Source of the DNA: G963701675 sp963701675
Lineage (GTDB): Bacteria; Planctomycetota; Planctomycetia; Gemmatales; Gemmataceae
Assembly (NCBI GenBank): GCA_963701675.1
Contig: OY969623.1
Span: 2,976,001 to 3,040,000, forward strand
Direction: 5' to 3'
Length of the DNA stretch: 64,000 bases
Shown here piece by piece: positions 49,450 to 57,807 of this stretch. The first letter of the stretch is position 1; each line of letters opens with the position of its first letter. The position numbers and the translations under genes are program-made. A model generated the notes under the pieces. It made no database searches and was not told the DNA's origin. It saw only the letters and a program-made list of their open reading frames with translations.

Positions 49450-50913
49450 TTAGGTAAGCGAATTCAAATCAGCGGTCGCCAAGATCATCGCGAAAATGTC
49501 AGGACGAGCCGAAGGCCTTGCGGCCGTCGGCATCGGTGACGCCTGCACTTCAAACGCCCCAATATCAATCGTGCCGTTCACAATCCGCGGGAAGCCCGGC
49601 CCGCGCTGGTCCCATTCGGGTGCCATCTGATTCGTTCCCGAATCGATGGCAGGACTTCCAGAAAGGAGAGCGAGCGTCAATGTCGGGCCACCATTGTCAA
49701 CTAGTGGTCCGAGCAGCGGATCGACATCTAGAATGTCACTAGGGACGTACCCGCTTCCGCCGCTGGAATTACGAATGAGGTTGTAGCCAGAACTCGTAAT
49801 CGCACCCGACACGCTTTGCACGATGCTGTTCCGCAACGTGAGAGAACCATGCACATCAATCCCGCCTTGGGAGTTTCCGAAAATGGTGGAATGGGTAATC
49901 GTCGTCGTCCCTGAAATCGAGATTCCTCCGAAAGGCGTGCACCAGCAGTCTCCACCAGCGCTGTTTTGAGTAATCGTGCTGTTCGTGATAAAGGTCTGGC
50001 CGCCATGGGAAAGTGCGCCACCATAGCCAGCGCCGGTATCGCCGGCAGCCCCTCCGGAGGCGCCATTCTTAGAGATGGTACTGTCGGCGATGGACAATTC
50101 ACCGTTTCCACCGATTGCACCACCCAGCCCTAAGCCACCCTGCGACCATCCGAAAGCGTCAGCAAGGTTTGATGCCAAGGTGCTGCGCACGACGGTGACG
50201 CTGCCAGCTGCGTTGTAGACGCCGCCGCCGTACGCATCTCCCAAGGACTCACCCTTGGAAATGGCACGATTTTGGTAAAGCGCGCTATCGCTGATGGTCA
50301 GCGTTCCGGCATTGTAGACGCCACCGCCGTATGCGAAGGTCCAGGTGCCTGAAACAATGTAAGAGTCATTGGTGCTGTAATTCAGAGCGATACTGCTGTT
50401 GCTTATTGTAAGAGTGCCTTCGTTGTAGATACCTCCGCCCTTAATCTCCTTGTAATACCCGGCATTAGTTGCCGAATTGTCAATGACACGCACGTCATCC
50501 AAAGCAAGTGTCCCCCGGTTGAGGATGCCGCCGCCCACATCGTTTTTAACCTGTCCGTTAGCGATAGTCAGGCCCGTTACTTCGACGGTGACTCCCGCTG
50601 CCACCGTCAAAACTCGGTAATCCGCGCCCGTACTGCGACGCACATTTAGTGCAGTCGCTCCCGGCCCCTGAATTTGAACGTCTGATGCGAGGTCCGGTAG
50701 AGGCGAACCTAGATTAATCGTCCCCGTCACCGTGAAGTCAATCACATCCGGCCCCGGTTCGGTGTTGACCTTGTTGATGCAGTAGCGCAGGTCGCCGCGG
50801 AAGCCCTTGCCGATGCCCTGGTCGGTGAGGCGTGTGACGTGGCAGGTCGAGAGCATCGTGCGCACTTCGAGGGCTTCGAGGCGGAGACAACCCTTCGATG
50901 CTTGGGAATGCAT
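49450..50913 (-). CDS. Right-handed beta-helix protein with choice-of-anchor Q-type C-terminus
   Basis: 488 residues from ATG 50913, with 'taaagga' upstream; a longer in-frame start at 50976 would overlap the preceding gene and precede the conserved MHSQ N-terminus. The motif is 'LRLEALEVRTMLSTCHVTRL'; the cap 'GIGKGFRGDLRYCINKVNTE' is intact. About ten rungs ('GGGIYNEGTLTISNSSIALN', 'GGGVYNAGTLTISDSALYQN'). The end has 'GSPAIDSGTNQMAPEWDQRG', 'GTIDIGAFEVQ' and the tail 'FAMILATADLNSLT'. It starts 10 bp after the stop of the chimeric gene 50924-52261, so the two may be translated from one message. Confidence 0.9.
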   Translation of the reverse strand: MHSQASKGCLRLEALEVRTMLSTCHVTRLTDQGIGKGFRGDLRYCINKVNTEPGPDVIDFTVTGTINLGSPLPDLASDVQIQGPGATALNVRRSTGADYRVLTVAAGVTVEVTGLTIANGQVKNDVGGGILNRGTLALDDVRVIDNSATNAGYYKEIKGGGIYNEGTLTISNSSIALNYSTNDSYIVSGTWTFAYGGGVYNAGTLTISDSALYQNRAISKGESLGDAYGGGVYNAAGSVTVVRSTLASNLADAFGWSQGGLGLGGAIGGNGELSIADSTISKNGASGGAAGDTGAGYGGALSHGGQTFITNSTITQNSAGGDCWCTPFGGISISGTTTITHSTIFGNSQGGIDVHGSLTLRNSIVQSVSGAITSSGYNLIRNSSGGSGYVPSDILDVDPLLGPLVDNGGPTLTLALLSGSPAIDSGTNQMAPEWDQRGPGFPRIVNGTIDIGAFEVQASPMPTAARPSARPDIFAMILATADLNSLT

Positions 50914-50923
50914 GACGAATCCT

Positions 50924-52261
50924 TTAGGTGAGTGAATCCAAATTAGCCGTAGCCAAAACGATGCCGAGGAAATCAAGATCAGCGCGAGAAGATGGTGGTG
51001 TCACCGGTAGTATCTGCGACGACTGCGCCTCGAACGCGCCCATGTCAATGCTGCCATCTACAACAGCATAGCTGGGCCCGCGCTGTTCCGCAGGTGTTTT
51101 CACGACGGCGTTGATCGGCGCCTGATCTGCGCCGATTCCATCGGAAAGACGCCCCGGTCCTGGTTGCGGAATGGGCGCGGTCCACACACCGTCATTCATG
51201 AAGACGTGAACCTTGTTCTCCTCTTTATCACCGACTACGAGGTCCGGAAATCGGTCGTTATTGAGGTCCCCAGCAGCCACTCCCGTTGACGAGGTTCCGA
51301 AAATGAAGTCCTGGCTGGACTTGAATGTTCCATCCCCATTTCCGAGCAACACACTTGCGGGCTGAGCGCCACCATGAGCGTAGTAGTGGGCAACGGCGAT
51401 ATCCGGTTTACGATCCTTGTTGAAATCAACAATGACTGGGAAGACCGCAATTACGCCACCGGACGAGTAGTCCAGTGGTGGTTGAAACGTACCGTCGCCA
51501 TTTCCGAGCAAAACGCTTACGGTGTTGCCACCATTGGCAACCACCAAGTCGATCTGGTTGTCTTTGTTGACATCGCCGAGCTCGTGGCCCCAAGGCTGAT
51601 TGGTGACGGAGTAATCCACCTTTGGCTTAAAGGTGCCGTCGCCGCGATTCAGAAATACGCTGACCGACTTGCCGAGACCATTGTCGATGGAAAGGTCATT
51701 CCACCCGTCGCCGTTAAAATCAGCCCCCTCCACGTCAGTAGTAGTTGCGCCCACGTCAAAGAAGGAGGCTGACTGGAACATGCCGTCACCATTGCCGAAT
51801 AGGATTTGCAGGCCTCCGTCGAAATTGGAAGCAGCGATGTCGGGCTTACCATCTCCGTTGAGCTCTTTAACCGTAACGTGCCACGGCCAATGGCCGGCTT
51901 GGAATTCCGAAGGTGAGCCGAACGTGCCGTCCCCGTTATTCAGCAGCACCTCGACCTTACCGTAGGTTCCAACGACAAGATCAGGACTGCCGTCTAAATT
52001 AACGTCGGCCGCACGAACATCATTGCTAATCGCAGGCGTGCCATAGCAAATTGCCGTCCCCAGTATGCCCGTGCCGTCTCCAAAGCGGATGCAGATGTTT
52101 CCAGTCGCAGACACCAGATCCCGATGGCCATCGTGGTCGAGATCTGCGATCGTGACTCCGTAATTGCCGTTAGCATAACTGACCGGCGGCAAGAAACTCG
52201 GTACATCGCGGGCCTCCAGCAATACGAGTTGTGGACGAGCCGTCAACGTTTGTCGACGCAT
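50924..52261 (-). CDS. FG-GAP propeller protein carrying a beta-helix-type C-terminal tail
   Basis: 445 residues; ATG 52261 lies seven bases after GGAGG. The motif is 'QLVLLEARDVPSFLPPVSYA'. Six or so FG-GAP repeats ('VTIADLDHDGHRDLVSATGN', 'VSVLLGNGDGTFQPPLDYSS') run to 'VHVFMNDGVWTAPIPQPGPG' near residue 355. The remaining part is not FG-GAP: 'AEQRGPSYAVVDGSIDMGAF' reproduces the DQRG...GTIDIGAFE end of the beta-helix family, and the last residues are 'IVLATANLDSLT'. The protein is therefore a natural hybrid, with the C-terminal module taken from the other family. It stands between two beta-helix genes on the same strand. Confidence 0.87.
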   Translation of the reverse strand: MRRQTLTARPQLVLLEARDVPSFLPPVSYANGNYGVTIADLDHDGHRDLVSATGNICIRFGDGTGILGTAICYGTPAISNDVRAADVNLDGSPDLVVGTYGKVEVLLNNGDGTFGSPSEFQAGHWPWHVTVKELNGDGKPDIAASNFDGGLQILFGNGDGMFQSASFFDVGATTTDVEGADFNGDGWNDLSIDNGLGKSVSVFLNRGDGTFKPKVDYSVTNQPWGHELGDVNKDNQIDLVVANGGNTVSVLLGNGDGTFQPPLDYSSGGVIAVFPVIVDFNKDRKPDIAVAHYYAHGGAQPASVLLGNGDGTFKSSQDFIFGTSSTGVAAGDLNNDRFPDLVVGDKEENKVHVFMNDGVWTAPIPQPGPGRLSDGIGADQAPINAVVKTPAEQRGPSYAVVDGSIDMGAFEAQSSQILPVTPPSSRADLDFLGIVLATANLDSLT

Positions 52262-52282
52262 TTGTCATCCTCCATTCATGCG

Positions 52283-53863
52283 TTACGTGAGTGCATCCAA
52301 ATCGACGGTGGCCAGAACCAGGGCGAGCAGAACACATCCAGGTCGTGTATGAGAAGGTATTGGCGTCGCTTGCACCTCGAACGCCCCAATGTCGATCGTC
52401 CCGTTCACAATTCGAGGAAACCCCGGGCCGCGCTGGTCCCATTCCGGCGCGTCGGTGTTGTCGCCGGCGTCGATGGCGGGACTGCCGGGGAGGAGGGCCA
52501 TGGTTAACGTCGTGCCGCCGTTATCTTGCAGCGGGCCCAAGAGCGGATCGGCGTTCAGCAAATCTGAACCGCTGTAACCGGTTCCACCGCTCGGATCGCC
52601 ATAGAGGTTGAAAGACGACGAAGTGAGGTCGCCGTAAACATTGGGGCCATCGTGAAACGTCTCGTTATTTGCGACGATGCTGTTGGAAATGTGAATCGGG
52701 CTGGTCGTGTTCTTCGAGAGATGCTTGCTGGCGACGCCGCCTCCGAATCCGGCAACGTATTCATGCCAATAATCGAGGCGGTTGCCGACAATGGTGCTGT
52801 GTTGAATCGTCATCAATCCGCCGTTGGTGGAATTGATTCCACCGCCTTGAGCAAGGCCATAGCCGAGATCGCCGTAGGCATGAGCGAGGTTGCCATTGAT
52901 GGTGCTGTTAACCACGGTCACCACACCACTCGGCTTATAGTAAACCTCGCCAACAAGCTCATCGATTAGCCCATTAGCGATCCCGCCGCCGAATGCAAAG
53001 AAGTCGCCGATCACGCTATTGGATGCAATCAAAGACTGTTCTACCAGCAAGTCGCCGCCGTTATAGATGCCGCCGCCTACACCGCCCCAAGAGGTACGAT
53101 CAATGAGATTGGCATTGTTTCCGAGAATTGTCGTTTCACGGATTATGGCTCTACCCAGATTTGCGAGTCCGCCGCCGTAGGCGATGTACGAGAGGCTCGG
53201 TTCGATTAGGTTGTTTGAAATGTGGGAATTGTTAACAATCAAACTGCCAGTGCTTGCATTGTAAATCCCTCCGCCCCAATCCTCGTATGGCGCGGTATTG
53301 TGGTCATTGAAATTCGCGGAAATGGAGCAGTTCGATATCGATAGGTCCCCTTCGCTGTAAATCCCTCCGCCTTTTTTCCACCCGATATTATCGATGACGG
53401 CACAGTCCTGCAGCGTAAGGTCACCGAGATTGTAGATACCACCGCCGAAGTTAGGGCTTTTGGAGTCCCCTCCACGCATCGTCAAGCCGGAGATCTCAAT
53501 ATTCGCGTTGGGATTCACATAGAAAACCCGCGCCTTTCGCTGGGCGTTGATCGTCAAAAGAGCGGCGCCCGGCCCTTGGATGTCGATTTCCGACGTTAAT
53601 TGAGGCAGCGCGTTATTGAGATTGATCGAACCGGTTACATGAAAAAAGATGAGATCCGCCCCCGGCTCGGCGTTGACCTTGTTGATGCAGTAGCGCAGAT
53701 CGCCGCGGAAGCCTTTGCCGATGCCTTGATCGGTAAGTCGCGTGACGTGGCAGGTAGATAGCAGCTGACGATCTTCAAGCGGCTCAAGGGTCGGTGGTCT
53801 GGCTGCGCTACGTTTGGGCGATTGACGATAAGTGCTTGTAGGAACACGATTTATCCATGCCAT
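52283..53863 (-). CDS. Right-handed beta-helix protein with choice-of-anchor Q-type C-terminus
   Basis: 526 residues. ATG 53863 with 'gaaggagggtgatcg' upstream. 'PTLEPLEDRQLLSTCHVTRL' is the closest match in the window to the canonical extracellular motif. The cap 'GIGKGFRGDLRYCINKVNAE' is intact, then 'GSINLNNALPQLTSEIDIQG'. Rungs are longer and more irregular than in the paralogs ('GGGIYSEGDLSISNCSISAN', 'GGGLANLGRAIIRETTILGN'). The end is PGSPAIDAG, 'GTIDIGAFEVQA' and the tail 'LLALVLATVDLDALT'. It is the first of eight same-strand secreted repeat genes running down to 38297. Confidence 0.9.
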   Translation of the reverse strand: MAWINRVPTSTYRQSPKRSAARPPTLEPLEDRQLLSTCHVTRLTDQGIGKGFRGDLRYCINKVNAEPGADLIFFHVTGSINLNNALPQLTSEIDIQGPGAALLTINAQRKARVFYVNPNANIEISGLTMRGGDSKSPNFGGGIYNLGDLTLQDCAVIDNIGWKKGGGIYSEGDLSISNCSISANFNDHNTAPYEDWGGGIYNASTGSLIVNNSHISNNLIEPSLSYIAYGGGLANLGRAIIRETTILGNNANLIDRTSWGGVGGGIYNGGDLLVEQSLIASNSVIGDFFAFGGGIANGLIDELVGEVYYKPSGVVTVVNSTINGNLAHAYGDLGYGLAQGGGINSTNGGLMTIQHSTIVGNRLDYWHEYVAGFGGGVASKHLSKNTTSPIHISNSIVANNETFHDGPNVYGDLTSSSFNLYGDPSGGTGYSGSDLLNADPLLGPLQDNGGTTLTMALLPGSPAIDAGDNTDAPEWDQRGPGFPRIVNGTIDIGAFEVQATPIPSHTRPGCVLLALVLATVDLDALT

Positions 53864-54468
53864 CGATCACCCTCCTTCGAAGTACGACGTTGACCAGATG
53901 GAGGCGCACGCCGAACGTGCGCGCGAGTCCCTACTACTAAAGGGTGATTTGGAGCCAAAACCGGACGCGCGATTTGGGAAATTCTTCGATTTTCTCGAAA
54001 AAGATCGTGGACTGCGTCACGCGTCCCGCGTCGATGGGCCAGGAATGCTGATCGGGGGTGACCGAGCCATTTCTCAACGGTTAAAGACCGTGGTTTGGCG
54101 GGCAGCCCTCCGCTTTCGCTTTCGGTAAAACCCGTCAATGTTCAGGCGACATCGGTAACACATCACCGCACACAAAGTACGACTGGTCCGTCGTGCTGTT
54201 GGTCCTTGCCGTTGCGCCGGAGTTATATCAGGCGTGCGTGAAAATTGCGGCGCTGCGGGGCAAGTCAAGGTCGGTGACCTTGATGGGCTCTACGGCAAGA
54301 ACATGAAATTAGCGGGACCATAGTGGCGCCAGTAAACCGGAATCAGCGCGCACACGAACAGCAAAGGCAGATCGGAAGCGCGTACAATGGGCGCGATGAC
54401 ATTAGTGCCTACAATAACTCAGTCGGCCAGCGTTTTCGGGAAAGTTGTCCCCTATCGGAGGTCGCAAC
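53864..54468. other. Intergenic between divergent beta-helix and dodecin genes
   Basis: About 600 bp with no gene that I can support. Open frames on both strands (for example 53832-54128) show no family pattern. Promoters of both divergent genes should lie here; no strong -35/-10 pair was found. The dodecin ribosome site is 'cggaggtcgcaac'. Confidence 0.45.
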
Positions 54469-54672
54469 ATGTCAGTCGCTAAGGTAATTGAGATCAGCTC
54501 CACGTCGAATAAGGGCTTCGAGGATGCCATTGTTCAAGGAATCGCACGCGCCGCGAAGACGGTCGAGAACATCCGCTCGGCTTGGGTGAAGGACCAACGA
54601 GTGACGATCGAGAATGGCAAGGTGCAAGATTATCAGGTAAACCTGCAGGTCACGTTCATGCTGAATGATTGA
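54469..54672 (+). CDS. Dodecin, flavin-storage protein
   Basis: 67 residues, the normal dodecin length. ATG 54469 sits just after CGGAGG; an in-frame codon at 54445 is less suitable. The fold signature is complete: 'VAKVIEISSTSNKGFEDAIV' (strand 1 and helix), 'ARAAKTVENIRSAWVKDQRV' with the flavin-stacking Trp at about residue 39, and 'VQDYQVNLQVTFML' with the Gln that contacts the isoalloxazine ring. Dodecins form hollow 12-mers that bind and buffer flavins in the cytoplasm. It stands alone; no riboflavin gene is adjacent. Confidence 0.93.
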   Translation: MSVAKVIEISSTSNKGFEDAIVQGIARAAKTVENIRSAWVKDQRVTIENGKVQDYQVNLQVTFMLND

Positions 54673-55027
54673 CGGACGATAACTAACAGACGGCATTCCT
54701 GGTCTTTGATAATCCCCTGAATGAACCAGCTGCACACCCGCGAAATGACCGCGAAGTGCATCAAGGTCAACTTCCGCTATCTATTCGCCATCCAACTGGC
54801 AGCTCTCCCAGGGCAAAGACAAGAACAAGGCAAAGGCAAAGTCCTCTGCCAAGCCCTTGTCAAAGGCATCTGCTAAGAAAAAGTAGGCCCCTCCATTATT
54901 TTTCATGAAAATCGCGCTTCCGCATGCCCAATCTCCCGGTGCCGAGCCGCTTACTTGTCCCGATGACCTTTTCCTCGCCGACCACTCCCTTTTGATCGAG
55001 GCCTCAGTGGGGGCCACTCGCAAGATT
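54673..55027. other. Intergenic with possible Lys/Ala-rich gene end
   Basis: One frame ends 'KAKAKSSAKPLSKASAKKK' with a stop near 54885, resembling the basic tail of a lost gene. A different frame gives 'MNQLHTREMTAKCIKVNFRY'. Neither can be assigned. The intron reverse-transcriptase similarity begins only at about 55028. Confidence 0.35.
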
Positions 55028-55521
55028 GTTGGAGGGGTGGCATCCCCGTTGCTGGCCAACCTGTATATGCGGCGCTTCGTCCTGGGCTGGAAGGTGCTGG
55101 GACACGCGGCGCGGCTGAACGCGCACATCGTCAACTACGCGGATGACTTCGTGATCTGCTGTCGTGGCACCGCGGAAGAAGCGATGACCGTGATGCGGAC
55201 CATGATGAGCAAACTGCGACGGTGAACGAGAAGAAGACGCGGCGGTGGCGCTTACCGGCGGATACGTTCACATTTCTTGGGTACACGTTCGGGAAGCGCT
55301 ACTCGCGGCGAACGGGACGGAGTTATATCGGACCCGCTCCCGCAGCCGCAAAAGTCCGCAAACTGTGCCGGACTCTGAGTGAACGCACGGATCGCCGAAT
55401 GTGTTTCATGGACGCCCCAGACCAGGTAGCGAAACTCAACCTGATATTAAGAGGCTGGGCTAACTACTTTTGTCTGCCCCGCTGCGTGGAGCGGTCAAGT
55501 TTGAGAATCCGGATAGTGTGA
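55028..55521 (+). pseudogene. Group II intron reverse transcriptase/maturase fragment, frameshift near 55220
   Basis: 'GGVASPLLANLYMRRFVLGW' and 'HIVNYADDFVICCRG' carry the reverse-transcriptase YADD catalytic box. The frame stops at 55225; the next frame continues 'VNEKKTRRWRLPADTFTFLG', 'GRSYIGPAPAAAKVRKLCRT' and 'KLNLILRGWANYFCLP', the maturase (X) domain end. The N-terminal RT domains are absent and the C-terminal endonuclease is not seen, so this is a dead end-fragment. One base change near 55220 ('ctgcgacggtgaac') separates the two frames. A strong stem-loop follows at 55544. Confidence 0.82.
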
Positions 55522-55543
55522 AACGTGAGTCGGGAAAAGAAAC

Positions 55544-55573
55544 GGGCCGAGAGATAGGCGATTCTCTCGGCCC
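55544..55573. other. Perfect 10-bp stem-loop after the intron fragment
   Basis: GGGCCGAGAG pairs with CTCTCGGCCC across a 10-base loop. There is no T-run, so it is not a classical terminator. It may be part of intron RNA or an independent hairpin. Confidence 0.6.
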
Positions 55574-56908
55574 TGCCTTTCGGAGTATCAGAAGGGTAAG
55601 TCGGAAACGGAGCATCCGCCCGCCAGTGTCGTCAGGTTTTCGTTTCGTGGCTGTCTTCTGGCGGACCCAGCCATCATTCCCGACTCTTCATTTCAGAAGC
55701 CCACCGCCTACTCGCCATTATCAACCCAATTTTCTAAAGGAGCCCTGCGCATGCGGAGGCGCCCCAGCACGGACGTTCGACAAGACGGTTCACCCGCCGC
55801 TCCGACCCGGCGCCTCGACGTCAAAGGCAGCGCCCAGCAGATGCCGATTTCGAACATTCGAAATTCCGCCCCGGCTGTGAACTGCACAAGGGATCTCTCA
55901 TATCTCTAGAAAACGCCGTGAAAAACAGGCCGAACGATGCTTGACCCAGTAGTTGACAACTCCGACCTGTTCACAACTGGGTCAAAAGTTCGAATTGCGT
56001 AAGGGGAGCCGGTCGATGAATTCGAAACTTGATTGCCGTGTCGCGTACCGGGCCAGACAATAGAACGTTGCCGGGAACCGTCGGAATATCTCCTTGAATC
56101 ATTTGTCGCGTCATAGGGGGATAAAGGCGCTACTTGCTTCTACTTGCTCCGCCCCGGGCTGTCCGCGAGGCAACCCGGCCGCCTGGGACCTGTGGGTGGG
56201 AATTCGTTTCTGACCTGAAGTTTAGCAATCGAAGTAAGCTACCACCGAGAATAGGCTATATAGTCAACAACCGCACCGTGCTCGCGGATTTGCATTCCGA
56301 CCTCCTCTCGAATACATTTCCCTCCGCCGTACCATCAGTGGCGGCTGTCGAAATCGTGTTCCCATATGACGTCCATCTGGGAAAGACCGGTTCAACCAAC
56401 GCTTTATTTGGGGAGGTTCTTGTGAAAAGTGTCAAATTGGAAGCAATTCTCGGCTCCGGCATGTCGCCGTCCGCGTTTCGAACCGCGATCAGGATGGCCA
56501 CGGGCATCGCCGTGTGCGCAGCCGCGGGTACTCGTCAAAGGTCAACCGGGTGCGGAACTCGAACTCCGTGTTGAATTCCGATCCAACAGACGTCACCTTC
56601 CGCGCGTGATCGTGACTCGCGCGGCCTAATGCGAACGTGCGAATGAGCTCTCGTGCGCACTTCCTCTGCGCAGGGCATCGACGAATTCTCGGACCAAAGC
56701 AAAAACTAGCGAGCATTCCTGAGACAACGCCTCCGACTGCGCGCGACGCGTGCGAAAACACGTCACTTCGAACTATCGCGGCATCGTACTTGGAAAATGT
56801 CGTCAGCTCAGCTCAACCGGATGGGATTAGTTTACCCACAAGGTTCGAACGAAAGGTTTCCACGATGCTTCCCCCTTTCCCATGCTTCGTATGGCGCAAG
56901 CCTGCCCT
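55574..56908. other. Gene-poor region with a cruciform-like inverted repeat
   Basis: No open frame here shows family similarity or a good start. At 55941-55950 and 55976-55985 there is a perfect 10-bp inverted repeat (TTGACCCAGT/ACTGGGTCAA) whose 25-base centre begins with a second palindrome, AGTTGACAACT. The rest looks like degenerate sequence between the intron fragment and the beta-helix remnant. Confidence 0.45.
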
Positions 56909-57640
56909 TCACCAGGATACCAGCAACGGGTCTAGCGTCGAATGGGCTAGCACGTCGGCAAAGATGGTCGTTTCCGAGGTTTGCGGAATAGTGCGGTGCA
57001 TTTCCAACGGTGTTGGAATGTCGGTTTGGTTGGTCTCTGCGGGATAGTCATGACGGGTTACACTATCCAATTCATGGACAGGCTGTTGAGAGCCGAAACC
57101 ACGAGACATGTTCGCGTTGTCTTGTTGTGAGATCGCTGCCACCACAATGGCCAATGCGCGGCCGCCATTGTTGGGAGTTCTTGACGGTTCGATAGTGCAA
57201 TCCTGACTATGGCACTCGTATGCGCCGATGTCGATGATGCCTCCCAGCAGCGGGTAGATGCGCGGAAATCCTGGACCGCGCTGATCCCATTCAGGGGCAT
57301 TGGTGTTGTCGCCGGCATTGATGGCTGGGCTGCCTGGCGCAAGTGCCATCGTATGGGTAGGACCCAGATTATCTGTTAGCGGGAGGAGACGTGGTGGTTC
57401 GTTGCAGATGTCTCCTTTTAGGATAGGATCACAGTCGAATCTGACCTTATAGGGCTTGTCAGCGGCACTCACGTCGCCGATAAGGTTGTGACCATGAGAT
57501 GTACCTCGCTGGCTAGGGTCGAAAATGTCAGGGGCACTAGCTCCGGTCGGGCTCGCGACTGTCACAGTATTGGTTGCAACGATGGTGTTATACAGGTCGA
57601 GTTTCGTGTTTAGCTCCGTGCACGCGCCGACACGAGTAGG
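56909..57640 (-). pseudogene. C-terminal remnant of a beta-helix/choice-of-anchor Q protein
   Basis: Only the last rung ('LDLYNTIVATNTVTVASPTG') and the C-terminal module remain: 'GSPAINAGDNTNAPEWDQRG', 'GIIDIGAYECHSQDC', and a tail 'TIFADVLAHSTLDPLLVSW' that resembles a worn LATADLDSL tail. The N-terminal peptide, cap and most rungs are missing. Upstream the frame runs into the leader of the P-type ATPase gene on the other strand. The insert 'CDPILKGDICNEPPRLLPLT' is longer than in paralogs. An older, diverged member cut by a rearrangement. Confidence 0.7.
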
Positions 57641-57807
57641 GCTTACCTCCAGGACGCCGAGCGCCGAAGTGAAAGCGCTTGGCCACGCGGTTACATTCTG
57701 CCAGCGTGGGCTTCGGGAGCTACTTCTTTGAGGCAATCGTGATAAGAATACCAGCGCGCCCCCGGATTGTCGCAGCCCTCCGAGCGCCACTCGCACAAGG
57801 CCAATAC

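Noticed and set aside
56134..56574. 146-codon open frame on the plus strand
   Set aside because: No domain, no ribosome site and mixed composition; it lies in a region of degenerate sequence.
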